A model generated the notes under the pieces. The model searched no databases. It saw nothing but the letters and a program-made list of their open reading frames with translations, and was not told where the DNA came from. Below are positions 12,073 through 20,007 of a stretch of 24,486 nucleotides of DNA, piece by piece. A program made the translations under genes and the position numbers. Source of the DNA: a virus; the IMG/VR virus record IMGVR_UViG_3300013285_000076, positions 1 to 24,486 of that record. One strand, 5' to 3'. Position 1 is the stretch's first letter. Each line of letters opens with the position of its first letter.

Positions 12073-13053
12073 ATGGCAGATAAAGAGAAAAACGTTCCCC
12101 AAAAGGAACAAGACGACGGCACATTAATTGCCAAAGTAGATCTCCCAGAAGAGATTGAAACAGAAGAAAAGCCTGTCAAAGTTGAAATGTCTGATGAAGA
12201 CCACGACGATGAAGACGGTGATCGTGAAGATGATGACCATAATGAAGGCGAAACTGACGAAGAGCGTGAAGCAATTCGTGAAGCGCGTAGAGAAGAGCGT
12301 AGACTCAAAAAAGAGTTAAAGAAGCAACGCGAAACCTCTGCCAAGAACAAGATTACTGCTTTAGAAAGACGAAATGCTGAACTAGCAGAACGCCTAGCTA
12401 AAGTGGAAAATACTGCAGCTTCATTTCAGTTTGCTCAAATTGATAAAGCGATTGAAGACGAGGCATCTCGTATTGAATACGCCAAGATTAAGTACCAACA
12501 AGCAGCCGAATCGCAAGATGCTATGGCTCAGATGGAATACTTAGAGCAAATGACAGACGCTAAGCAGCGTTTAAAAGAAGCACAGTATTATAAAAAACAA
12601 CAGCTCGAGCAAGCTAAGGCTCCTAAGCAAAATGTTCCAAACCCAGTTAACAGCGAAGTTCAATCTAACGCGACTAAATGGTTAAAGAAAAACGCTTGGT
12701 ATGATCCACAAGCTCGAGATACAGATAGTAGAATTGCCAAAGTAATTGACCAAGAACTTGCAGCCGATGGTTGGGATCCAAGTGATTCTGAATATTGGGA
12801 AGAGTTAGACAGTCGTTTATCATCCCGCTTACCTCACCGTTATACGGCTAAAGGTGGCAATAGCAACAAACGAGCAGGCCCAGCAGCATCAAGCCGTTCA
12901 GCTTCAACAGTTAGCGCAGCAAAAGCTGGCACCATCACATTAAGCCGTGAACGTGTACAGGCAATTAAAGACGCTGGCGCTTGGGACGATACAGATAGAC
13001 GAAATAAAATGATTCGTGCGTATGCTTCGTACGATCGTCAAAATAAAGGTTAA
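12073..13053 (+). CDS. Putative capsid scaffolding protein (326 aa)
   Basis: The position between portal and major capsid, the very acidic amino end (residues about 30-65 with runs such as SDEDHDDEDGDREDDD), a long charged coiled coil (about 65-200, EEREAIREARREERRLKKEL) and a basic small-residue tail match the architecture of phage scaffolds, which fill the procapsid and are released before packaging. Sequence identity to a named scaffold is not claimed. A region WLKKNAWYDPQARDTDSR may be the conserved part. A weak site (AGAAAG) precedes the ATG. Confidence 0.7.
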   Translation: MADKEKNVPQKEQDDGTLIAKVDLPEEIETEEKPVKVEMSDEDHDDEDGDREDDDHNEGETDEEREAIREARREERRLKKELKKQRETSAKNKITALERRNAELAERLAKVENTAASFQFAQIDKAIEDEASRIEYAKIKYQQAAESQDAMAQMEYLEQMTDAKQRLKEAQYYKKQQLEQAKAPKQNVPNPVNSEVQSNATKWLKKNAWYDPQARDTDSRIAKVIDQELAADGWDPSDSEYWEELDSRLSSRLPHRYTAKGGNSNKRAGPAASSRSASTVSAAKAGTITLSRERVQAIKDAGAWDDTDRRNKMIRAYASYDRQNKG

Positions 13054-13058
13054 TTAAA

Positions 13059-13616
13059 ATGGCAAATACAAGAATTAAACGTGACTTAGACGACCGCATG
13101 GCCGACAGAGCACAAGAAGTGGTGGAGCGCACAATGACTGCTGCTCCTGATGACATTGCACGTCGTGAACGCCTTGATGCGTTTAGAGACAAGTGGGCAA
13201 ATAGTGCGTTGCCCGATCTTCCTGGCGGCATTATTCCAGGGATGCACTTGTGTTGGTTATCAACAACCAATACTTACGACAGTATCGACAAACGTATGGC
13301 GTTGGGTTATGAGCCAGTTAAAGCCTCAGAATTAGGAAAAGGCTTTGAAGGACTAGGCAAAATGAGCTCGGGCAAGTTTGAAGGCTGTGTTAGTTGTAAC
13401 GAAATGGTGCTCTTCAAGTTACCTGAGGACATCTATCAAGAAGTAATGCGTATGCTCCACTTGGAGGATCCGCTTGAACACCAACGCAATATTACAGCGC
13501 AGGTTCGCGACACAGCGCAAGGTAATAAAGGTGGTCGTTCAGTTCTTGAGGGTGGTCTTTTGGAAATGGAAAAAGACACTGCAAGAGCGAATAATAAAAA
13601 TGTTCGTTTTCAATAA
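13059..13616 (+). CDS. Virion-module protein of unknown function (185 aa)
   Basis: It starts MANTRIKRDLDDRMADRAQE and lies five bases after the scaffold stop. The helical amino half contains DIARRERLDAFRDKWANSAL; then comes a probable folded part (GMHLCWLSTTNTYDSIDKRM, LGYEPVKASELGKGFEGLGK) and CVSCNEMVLFKLPEDIYQEV. Proteins with a W-lST-N-yDSi-kR-lGyepV pattern occur between scaffold and capsid genes in many podovirus-like phages, with no established function. The two cysteines of CVSC alone do not make a zinc site. Confidence 0.75.
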   Translation: MANTRIKRDLDDRMADRAQEVVERTMTAAPDDIARRERLDAFRDKWANSALPDLPGGIIPGMHLCWLSTTNTYDSIDKRMALGYEPVKASELGKGFEGLGKMSSGKFEGCVSCNEMVLFKLPEDIYQEVMRMLHLEDPLEHQRNITAQVRDTAQGNKGGRSVLEGGLLEMEKDTARANNKNVRFQ

Positions 13617-13647
13617 CATTCTTCAAAAAAACAAAGGAAATTAGACT

Positions 13648-14310
13648 ATGTCTACAGTATTTCAACCCTTTGGCATGAAGCCTGTGTATCACCCAAGCGG
13701 CCTTGACCGTTCTGTACCATTCGCTGGTACAAACAGTTTTGTCACTGGTGTGTCATACAGCGCGCCCTACAGCTTGAGCTCTGGTCAGTCTTTCTACCAG
13801 TATCAACCTGTCGGCATCACATCTTCAGGCCAATTAACTATTGCAGCTACCGCTGCAGCAACTAGCCCTGTTTATGGCGTATTTGACGGTGTAGAATATA
13901 CAACCGCTGAAGGTCGTCGTACATTAGGCAAAAACGCTTCTAAAGCTACCCTTGACGCCGCTTCTGCTATCGTGTTCTGGATTTTCCAAGATCCATCTCT
14001 CGTATACGAGATTCAGTCTGCAGGTTCAGTAACTTCAGCAGCAATCGGTTCCGAATATGACTTCTCCGCAACTTCTGGCTACACAACCGCTGACGGTTAT
14101 GTAATCGGTACAGGTGGCGCAGGTTTCTCTACAACAGCTTTGGCTGCTGCAAAGAATACCTCTGGCACACAAGGTCAAGTACGCGTAATCGGTTTAGGCC
14201 GTGAAGTAGCATACCCAGCTGGTAATACCAATAGCTGGGGTGATACTTACACGATTGTACAAGTCCAGATCGCCAATAACACATTCTTGGCTCCTAAGGT
14301 CTCGGTTTAA
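13648..14310 (+). CDS. Putative capsid decoration or head protein (220 aa)
   Basis: A good ribosome site (AAAGGAAATT) precedes the ATG. The beta-rich, small-residue protein starts MSTVFQPFGMKPVYHPSGLD and contains VYGVFDGVEYTTAEGRRTLG, FWIFQDPSLVYEIQSAGSV and a late GQVRVIGLGREVAYPAGNTN. This pattern, a protein of 200-250 residues with a GVFdGveY motif directly before the major capsid gene, is common in aquatic and podovirus-like phages. A role as decoration or head-stabilising protein is likely by position, but untested. Confidence 0.65.
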   Translation: MSTVFQPFGMKPVYHPSGLDRSVPFAGTNSFVTGVSYSAPYSLSSGQSFYQYQPVGITSSGQLTIAATAAATSPVYGVFDGVEYTTAEGRRTLGKNASKATLDAASAIVFWIFQDPSLVYEIQSAGSVTSAAIGSEYDFSATSGYTTADGYVIGTGGAGFSTTALAAAKNTSGTQGQVRVIGLGREVAYPAGNTNSWGDTYTIVQVQIANNTFLAPKVSV

Positions 14311-14332
14311 TTAACAACGAAAGGAATTAGCA

Positions 14333-15250
14333 ATGGCAACCCCAATGCGCAGTACAGACTTTCGTGCGGTAGTCGAACCGATTATCAACGAAGTCTTTGA
14401 TGGTGTATATGAGCAACGTGCAGACGAATGGAAAGGCTTTGTAGAGCAGATCCAAGGTATTCCACGTAACTACCATGAAGAAGTAATGCTGTTCGGTATG
14501 AACGCAGCTCCTGCGATGCCTGACGGCACTCCAGTTAGCTACGATCAAGGTGGTACATTGTACATCACCCGTTTCATCTACCAAATCTATGGCTTGGCAT
14601 ACGCCTTGACCAAAGTTTTGATGGAAGACGGCGATCACATTCGTATCGGCTCCACATTCGCTAAACACTTGGCTCAATCTATGATTGAAACCAAGGAAAC
14701 CCTTTGTGCTAACTTGTTGAACTTTGCGTTCACAACTGGCTATGTTGGTGGCGATGGCGTAACTTTGATTAACACAGCACACCCAATCGCAAACGGTCAG
14801 ACTTACTCTAACCAATTGTCTACAGCTGCTTCTTTGAGCCAAACTTCTGTTGAACAGATGTTGATTCAAATCCGTGGCGCTATCGACAACAACGGTAAGC
14901 GTATTCGTCTCAAAGCCGAGCAGTTAGTTGTTCCTCCAGCACTCGAGTTCCAAGCAGAAGTAATTCTGAAGTCGGTTCTCCGTTCTGGTACAGCTGACAA
15001 CGATTTGAACCCAATCAAGTCAACAGGTATGTTGCCAAAAGGCACACACGTTGTTACTCGTTTGAGCTCATCTAAGGCTTGGTGGGTACAGACTGACGCA
15101 GAAAACGGCTTAATGCTCGTAATGCGTCGTCCAATGGAAAAAAGTATGGAAGGAGATTTTGAGACTGACTCCATGCGTTACAAGGCTACCGAGCGTTATG
15201 CCACAGGATGGCACGATGCAAGAAATATTTACGGTACCGCAGGTCTGTAA
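14333..15250 (+). CDS. Major capsid protein (305 aa)
   Basis: HK97-fold type shell protein, likely the most abundant virion protein. Marks: an amino part with DEWKGFVEQIQGIPRNYHEE, the helix LAYALTKVLMEDGD, then LINTAHPIANGQTYSNQLS (141-159), QLVVPPALEFQAEVILKS and a late AWWVQTDAENGLMLVMRRP, in the order seen in Mu gpT-like and podovirus major capsid proteins. A strong site (GAAAGGAATTAG) precedes the ATG. A factor-independent terminator follows 24 bases after the stop, as expected for a highly expressed gene. The GroES-like gene upstream probably serves its folding. Confidence 0.85.
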   Translation: MATPMRSTDFRAVVEPIINEVFDGVYEQRADEWKGFVEQIQGIPRNYHEEVMLFGMNAAPAMPDGTPVSYDQGGTLYITRFIYQIYGLAYALTKVLMEDGDHIRIGSTFAKHLAQSMIETKETLCANLLNFAFTTGYVGGDGVTLINTAHPIANGQTYSNQLSTAASLSQTSVEQMLIQIRGAIDNNGKRIRLKAEQLVVPPALEFQAEVILKSVLRSGTADNDLNPIKSTGMLPKGTHVVTRLSSSKAWWVQTDAENGLMLVMRRPMEKSMEGDFETDSMRYKATERYATGWHDARNIYGTAGL

Positions 15251-15274
15251 TTTATAAAATCAAAAAATATTTTG

Positions 15275-15303
15275 AACCCCGGCCCAAAAAGCTGGGGTTT
15301 TTT
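15275..15303 (+). terminator. Factor-independent terminator after major capsid gene
   Basis: AACCCCGGC (15275-15283), loop CCAAAAA, GCTGGGGTT (15291-15299) pair over nine positions with one G-U pair, and six T residues follow from 15298. It lies 24 bases after the capsid stop codon. Confidence 0.9.
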
Positions 15304-15319
15304 GCATTAGTATAAGTAT
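15304..15319 (+). promoter_or_regulatory. Copy E of promoter-like motif (weak)
   Basis: GCATTAGTATAAGTAT runs directly from the terminator T-tract to the ATG of the HNH gene. CATTAG replaces TATTAG, and no AGGGCG box lies 16 bases upstream; that place is taken by the terminator hairpin. It is a looser relative of copies B-D, supported mostly by its position after a terminator and next to a start codon. Confidence 0.35.
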
Positions 15320-15772
15320 ATGGCAAGAGATCAAGAAAACGCAAAAAGACTTAAAAAAGAATGGTATGCGCGCAACAAAGCACTTACCATTGAACGCGCG
15401 CGTCTTTGGGCTTTAGCAAATCCAGAAAAGAAACACGAAATACACAGAAAAAACAGAACAAAAGATTTAGAAAACCATAATGCCCGCAATCGCGAATGGA
15501 ATAAAAACAATAAAGACAAACGCGCAGCCTATGAGGGCAAACGCCGTGCTATGCAACTTCAACGCACTCCAGCTTGGGACCCAGACGCACACCTTATTAT
15601 TGCCAAATACCAACTAGCCGCTATGTTTACTAAGGCATCTGGCATCGAGCACCACGTAGACCACATTATCCCACTGCAGGGTAAAAAAGTCTCAGGACTT
15701 CACACCTTCGCCAACCTCAGAGTCATCCCCGGCTCAGACAACGTCAAAAAATCCAACAAATACCCGGTCTAG
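15320..15772 (+). CDS. HNH endonuclease (150 aa)
   Basis: The carboxyl half holds the canonical HNH core: HHVDHIIPLQGKKVSGLHTF (111-130) with D114 and H115, then ANLRVIPGSDNVKKSNKY with N132, N141 and K143-K144. The amino half is strongly basic and helical (ENAKRLKKEWYARNKALTIE), likely contacting DNA. Such free-standing HNH proteins are usually homing endonucleases, though some assist packaging when beside terminase, which is not the case here. It lies between the capsid terminator and promoter-like copy D, so it forms its own small transcription unit. Confidence 0.9.
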   Translation: MARDQENAKRLKKEWYARNKALTIERARLWALANPEKKHEIHRKNRTKDLENHNARNREWNKNNKDKRAAYEGKRRAMQLQRTPAWDPDAHLIIAKYQLAAMFTKASGIEHHVDHIIPLQGKKVSGLHTFANLRVIPGSDNVKKSNKYPV

Positions 15773-15810
15773 GGCGCTTTTTAATCTTTTTGCGTATTAG
15801 TTAAAATAAG
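15771..15810 (+). promoter_or_regulatory. Copy D of bipartite promoter-like motif
   Basis: AGGGCG (15771-15776), beginning in the HNH stop codon, 16 bases, then CGTATTAGTTAAAATAAG (15793-15810). It is the only copy not touching a start codon: the next gene begins 90 bases later. It would drive the run of virion and tail-fibre genes that follows. Confidence 0.6.
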
Positions 15811-15900
15811 GAAGATTAATCCCATTCTGACCGCCGACACTTCCCGGTGAGACGACTTAGAGACAGCTTGGGATACCCACTAAGATAAGGAAACACCAAA
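15811..15900 (+). other. 90-base leader between motif D and next gene
   Basis: No ORF is evident. ATCCCA near 15818 and TGGGAT near 15871 could pair and enclose a segment with CACTTCCCGGTG, so a folded 5' leader is possible but weakly supported. AAGGAAACACCAAA provides the ribosome site before ATG 15901. Confidence 0.3.
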
Positions 15901-16473
15901 ATGTCAAGCACATTTACCAGCCCATTACGCGTATTCAAACGCAACAACCCATCAAACGATGGCACAATCGCTCCAGATAACACAGGCGCGGTGGCTTGCA
16001 CACAGCAAAGCTACATCACTAACCCAATTACCACCACAACTGGCACAGCAACTACCCTAACAACAGCTGACGTAGGCTCTACAACAGTAACTCCATTTGT
16101 GTTGCCAGCTGGCTCACAAATTAGCAACGTTCGCTTCTTTCAAACTGTTGCAGCTGGCGGCTTAGTTGGCGGCGTTATTACTGTAGCTATTGTTCAAACT
16201 AGCCCAGTTGATGGCTCTTTGACAACTACAACTTTAGGCACAATCACCCCAACAGCAGCTGGCGGCGTTATTCCTGTTGTGTTTACAGCTTCTGCAGCCG
16301 TTGCAGCCATCCTTAACAACATCGGTACACTTGACGCCACATTGACATTCTCTGCAGCTTCTGTAACCACATTGTCAAGCGGTTCATTGAGCGGTACATT
16401 TGATGTATCTTACACAGCACGTAATTTTGATGGTTCCATTACTCCAATCGGTTCTGGCTACACAAATAGCTAA
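15901..16473 (+). CDS. Virion-type protein of unknown function (190 aa)
   Basis: The start MSSTFTSPLRVFKRNNPSND follows AAGGAAACACCAAA. The rest is rich in Thr, Ala, Gly and Ser and beta-prone (TTTTGTATTLTTADVGSTTV, PFVLPAGSQISNVRFFQTVA, FDVSYTARNFDGSITPIGSG). Composition and position after the capsid and before fibre genes suggest a neck, head-fibre or tail surface protein. No named family is recognised. A stem-loop with T-rich tail follows the stop. Confidence 0.7.
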   Translation: MSSTFTSPLRVFKRNNPSNDGTIAPDNTGAVACTQQSYITNPITTTTGTATTLTTADVGSTTVTPFVLPAGSQISNVRFFQTVAAGGLVGGVITVAIVQTSPVDGSLTTTTLGTITPTAAGGVIPVVFTASAAVAAILNNIGTLDATLTFSAASVTTLSSGSLSGTFDVSYTARNFDGSITPIGSGYTNS

Positions 16474-16480
16474 TATAGAC

Positions 16481-16511
16481 GGCGGGCTTAGTCCCGCCTC
16501 TTTAACCTTTT
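16481..16511 (+). terminator. Stem-loop, possible partial terminator
   Basis: GGCGGG (16481-16486), loop CTTAGT, CCCGCC (16493-16498), followed by TCTTTAACCTTTT. The stem is GC-rich but the T-tract is interrupted, and the next gene's ribosome site (AGGAG) starts at once. It may lower transcription of downstream genes or protect the 3' end of the upstream message. Confidence 0.6.
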
Positions 16512-16521
16512 AGGAGAAATC

Positions 16522-17340
16522 ATGGCAGGTCCACAGTTTTACACATCACCCCCTCATTCCGTAACCGTTCAAGGCGCTTACGAACCATTTGACTTGCAAG
16601 TTGGTCGCAACCAAATTATGGGCCATATCCCAATTGAAATTTTTGGTTACAGCGCACTAGTTGGCTCTACAGCACTTGGCCCACTTTGGGAAGGATTAAC
16701 CCTTTCTGGTGGTGCTTATGTTTATCCGAGTTCTGCATTGCAGATGACCTTGGTATCAAGCAACGCAGGCGATACTCAGATTGTTGCTGTGTTGGGATTA
16801 GACATAAACTTTAATATGATATCAGAGTATGTAACCCTAACAGGCACAACTCCGGTAACAACAGTAAACTCGTACTTTCGTATTAACCAGTTACTTGTAA
16901 CTAATGGTTTAAACGCTGGCACAATTACTTGCAAAAACAGCACCAACTTATACGCTCAAATTAACCCCGGTATTGGTCAGACTCAAATGTCGATCTACAC
17001 AGTACCAAGGGGATATACATTTTATTTGAGCTGTGTTCAGTCTGATTCTAGCATTGGTTTTACATCAAGCAACTATATGACGTTTGTTGAATCTAACAAA
17101 TACAACATCGCTGTTACTGGTGATAATGTTAATGGCTATCCAGTTAACTACGGTAGCAACACTACAGTAGTTTCCCAGACTCCGTTTGTGCAGACATTAA
17201 ATATTCCGTACATTATTCCTGTAGCACATGAACAAGGTACTGATATGCAGTTCCAAGTTAAGGCAAACACGGGATCTCCTTTTGCAGCTGACGTGTACGC
17301 TGGTGGTATCTTAATCAAGAACGATAGCCAGTCAGCTTAA
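16522..17340 (+). CDS. Virion-type beta-rich protein of unknown function (272 aa)
   Basis: AGGAG lies seven bases before the ATG. The protein starts MAGPQFYTSPPHSVTVQGAY and is beta-rich throughout, with repeated short strands, for example YSALVGSTALGPLWEGL, GLDINFNMISEYVTLTGTTP and YTVPRGYTFYLSCVQSD, the last a common motif of phage surface beta-sandwiches. There is no coiled coil or membrane segment. It probably belongs to the neck, tail or head surface. I cannot name a family. The tight spacing with the next gene suggests co-transcription. Confidence 0.7.
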   Translation: MAGPQFYTSPPHSVTVQGAYEPFDLQVGRNQIMGHIPIEIFGYSALVGSTALGPLWEGLTLSGGAYVYPSSALQMTLVSSNAGDTQIVAVLGLDINFNMISEYVTLTGTTPVTTVNSYFRINQLLVTNGLNAGTITCKNSTNLYAQINPGIGQTQMSIYTVPRGYTFYLSCVQSDSSIGFTSSNYMTFVESNKYNIAVTGDNVNGYPVNYGSNTTVVSQTPFVQTLNIPYIIPVAHEQGTDMQFQVKANTGSPFAADVYAGGILIKNDSQSA

Positions 17341-17349
17341 GGCAAATAA

Positions 17350-17967
17350 ATGCCGGTCTACATTGATACGCGCGGTAATTCTGTTCTGTCTGTGGCGATC
17401 TGCGATCGCTGCAGCAGGAAGTTTGCGTATACAGACTTAATGCCTGACCCAAACTTTCCGGGCATGCGCGTATGTAAGGATGATGTAGATCAGTTTGATC
17501 CATGGCGCCTGCCAGCTATCCAAACAGAAAACATTGCACTGCGTTTTCCACGCCCCGATGTGTCTGTTGCAACAGGCCCAATTGGTGGTAATCAGATTCT
17601 TACCGAGAACGGATTCCAGAATGAAAACTCATTGTTTATTCAAGGTGTTCCATCCGGCAATACACAGGGCGATCTAAACACCATGAGCAATGTGGTACCA
17701 TCACCAATGACACTGACCCCAAAAGTTGGCTCTGTGTCTCCTGCAGTTGGCAGCAAAGTTGGTGGCGCATTGGTAACTATTTTTGGTAGCAATTTGACTG
17801 ATGTTAATACTGTCAAGTTTGGTGGTGTGGTATCGACATTTACTTTAGTTAACTCCACGACAATAACCGCCACGACGCCCGCGTATGCGGTGACTGGTAT
17901 CGTGGACGTTGAGGTCTTCTCACCGTTTGGCAACAGCACAGCCTACGGGGCATTTACTTATACATAA
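17350..17967 (+). CDS. Zn-ribbon-like and IPT/TIG two-domain virion protein (205 aa)
   Basis: The amino part has CDRC (C18, C21) and VCKDD (C42), with FAYTDLMPDPNFPGMR between. This resembles short phage head/neck proteins with a CDRC...L-r-VC--C-D pattern, except that the fourth ligand is Asp45 rather than Cys. The carboxyl part (123-205) fits an IPT/TIG immunoglobulin-like fold: PKVGSVSPAVGSKVGGALVT, IFGSNLTDVNTVKFGG, ITATTPA, FGNSTAYGAFTY. Such Ig-like domains on virions often bind surface sugars. The fusion suggests a neck protein that displays an Ig-like domain; this is inference. Confidence 0.75.
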   Translation: MPVYIDTRGNSVLSVAICDRCSRKFAYTDLMPDPNFPGMRVCKDDVDQFDPWRLPAIQTENIALRFPRPDVSVATGPIGGNQILTENGFQNENSLFIQGVPSGNTQGDLNTMSNVVPSPMTLTPKVGSVSPAVGSKVGGALVTIFGSNLTDVNTVKFGGVVSTFTLVNSTTITATTPAYAVTGIVDVEVFSPFGNSTAYGAFTYT

Positions 17968-17970
17968 GAC

Positions 17971-18639
17971 ATGGCAGATCAGTCGATAACCCAACTACCA
18001 GTCGCTATCTCCGTAACAGGAGACGAGCAGACTGTTATCGTCCAGCGTGGTGTCACTAAGCAGGTACAGATTAGCCAGATTGCCAATGCTGTATCGCCAG
18101 GCAAGTTGATCACCAACGTAACACTAAATAACGCAAACTATTTGGTGTTTTACTACAGTGACGGCACGACATCCACCACTGGCCCGATACCTGGATACAT
18201 ATCGGCAACGATCAATGGCTCTGGTCACTTAATACTGACACTGACAACTGGTGGCACAGTAGACTGTGGTAACGTGGTCGGTCCGCAAGGACCCACTGGC
18301 CCAACAGGCCCCACTGGCGCAACTGGTACAGCGGCAACAATTGCAGCAGGCACCGCAACAACCCTGCCGTATGGCTCGACGCCGACAGTAACAAACACCG
18401 GAACTAGCTCTGCGGCGACGTTCAACTTTGGTATACCAGCAGGTCAGCCGGGTGCAGTAACGGTAACAAATGACAACAGCACCAACGCAGTACGCTACCC
18501 ACTGTTTACAGACCAGACTAGTGGAACGTTGACAACAGAGTACGTGGCATCAACACAATTACAGTTTAATCCCGGAGCTGGCACATTGACAACTCCAATC
18601 GTAACAGCTACCGCCGGAATTGGCGGGGGAATATTTTAA
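17971..18639 (+). CDS. Tail-fibre-like protein with short collagen-like segment (222 aa)
   Basis: The start MADQSITQLPVAISVTGDEQ resembles the amino end of many phage fibre proteins. Residues 104-119 carry Gly-X-Y repeats (GPQGPTGPTGPTGATG), which form a trimeric collagen-like rod. After this, FNFGIPAGQPG and NDNSTNAVRYPLFTDQTSGT followed by a LQFNPGAGTLTTPIVTAT segment match a widespread module in aquatic phage fibres; the same module ends the protein at 20008-21039. It is likely a trimeric fibre component for host recognition. Two bases separate its start from the upstream stop. Confidence 0.8.
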   Translation: MADQSITQLPVAISVTGDEQTVIVQRGVTKQVQISQIANAVSPGKLITNVTLNNANYLVFYYSDGTTSTTGPIPGYISATINGSGHLILTLTTGGTVDCGNVVGPQGPTGPTGPTGATGTAATIAAGTATTLPYGSTPTVTNTGTSSAATFNFGIPAGQPGAVTVTNDNSTNAVRYPLFTDQTSGTLTTEYVASTQLQFNPGAGTLTTPIVTATAGIGGGIF

Positions 18640-18648
18640 GGTAACTAA

Positions 18649-20007
18649 ATGGCACAAAGCGGCTACACCCCCATACTACATTACAGCTCAACGACAGCGT
18701 CTCAGACGCCGTCTGCGGCCAACTTGACAAACAGCTCAAGCGGTTCTGAGATTGCAATTAACGTTACTGACGGCAAGCTGTATTACAAGGACAACACCAA
18801 CGCCATTCAAGTCATCGCCTCTAAAGCGGCGGCATCTGGTGCATTTAGCTCGGTCTCAATCACTGGCGGCTCAATTGACGGCACGACAATCGGTGCAACT
18901 ACCAAGTCAACTGGTGCCTTCACTACCTTATCAACGACCGGCCTAGCAACGCTTAACAGCCTGTCCGTTGGTGGCTTGACGGGTTACCTATATGGCAACG
19001 GCGCAGGCGCAGTAACAGCCTCTACAACGATTCCCACGACCGCACTGAGCGGCACAATCAGTAACGCACAGCTGGCAAACAGTGCCTTGACAATCGGCAC
19101 AACAGCCATCTCATTGGGTGGCACGTCACTCACACTGGCTGGCCTAACCAGCGTTACCGTAACACAAGACCCCGTCAGCGCACTACAGCTGGCTACCAAG
19201 CAGTACGTTGATAATATTGCGTCTGGTCTGAGCACCAAGGCCCCGGTTTATGTAGCCACAACAGCAAATATTACGCTCTCTGGCGAGCAAACCATTGACG
19301 GCTTCTTGACATCGTCAAGCCGTGTTCTGGTCAAGAACCAAAGCACAGCGTCACAGAACGGTATCTACGTATCATCCTCTGGCGCATGGACCCGTTCATC
19401 TGATGCAAACACTTGGAACCAGTTGGTTTCTGCCTATGTGTTTGTTGAGGTAGGCTCAACACTAGCAGACACCAGCTGGGTATGTACAGTAGACCCGGGC
19501 GGTACGCTAGGTGTTACTGCGGTGACTTGGGTACAGTTTTCGGGTGCGGGCACCTACACCGCTGGTACTGGTCTGACACTGACAGGCACACAGTTTAGCA
19601 TCACCAACACAGCAGTGACACCAGCAAGCTACACGCTCGGTAACTTTACGGTCAACGCACAGGGCCAGCTCACTGCGGCCTCTAGCACAGCAACCACCGG
19701 CTCTGGCAACGTGGTGCTGGCAACTAGCCCAACCCTAGTAACACCAAACCTGGGTACACCAAGTACGCTTGTTGGTACCAACATCACCGGCACGGCAGCT
19801 GGTTTGTCGATTGGTGGTAATGCAGCGACAGCCACGACAGCCACCAATGCCTCTAACGTAGCGGTTACAACCGGCGCTGCAACAACAAACTACTTGACGT
19901 TTGTAACAGCCACAACGGGCAATTTGCCAGTACTGACAAACACCAATTTAACTTATAATTCGTCCACCAACGCAATCACTGGCGGCATAGCAGGAGGCAC
20001 GTTCTAA
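18649..20007 (+). CDS. Tail fibre protein (452 aa)
   Basis: The amino module (GYTPILHYSSTTASQTPSAA, then INVTDGKLYYKDNTNAIQVI) is shared with the next gene. A central module (about 180-300) starts DPVSALQLATKQYVDNIASG and continues KAPVYVATTANITLSGEQTI, DGFLTSSSRVLVKNQSTASQ, NGIYVSSSGAWTRSSDANTW, a well-known phage fibre domain. The end is Thr/Ala/Gly-rich with LTYNSSTNAITGGIAGGTF, like the end of the previous gene. Composition (few charged residues) fits trimeric beta-fibres. The stop TAA is followed at once by the ATG of the next gene. Confidence 0.85.
   Translation: MAQSGYTPILHYSSTTASQTPSAANLTNSSSGSEIAINVTDGKLYYKDNTNAIQVIASKAAASGAFSSVSITGGSIDGTTIGATTKSTGAFTTLSTTGLATLNSLSVGGLTGYLYGNGAGAVTASTTIPTTALSGTISNAQLANSALTIGTTAISLGGTSLTLAGLTSVTVTQDPVSALQLATKQYVDNIASGLSTKAPVYVATTANITLSGEQTIDGFLTSSSRVLVKNQSTASQNGIYVSSSGAWTRSSDANTWNQLVSAYVFVEVGSTLADTSWVCTVDPGGTLGVTAVTWVQFSGAGTYTAGTGLTLTGTQFSITNTAVTPASYTLGNFTVNAQGQLTAASSTATTGSGNVVLATSPTLVTPNLGTPSTLVGTNITGTAAGLSIGGNAATATTATNASNVAVTTGAATTNYLTFVTATTGNLPVLTNTNLTYNSSTNAITGGIAGGTF

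Noticed and set aside
14327-14869. A 180-codon minus-strand ORF opposite the major capsid gene
   Set aside because: It mirrors the codon bias of a highly expressed gene, has no ribosome site and no recognisable domain.
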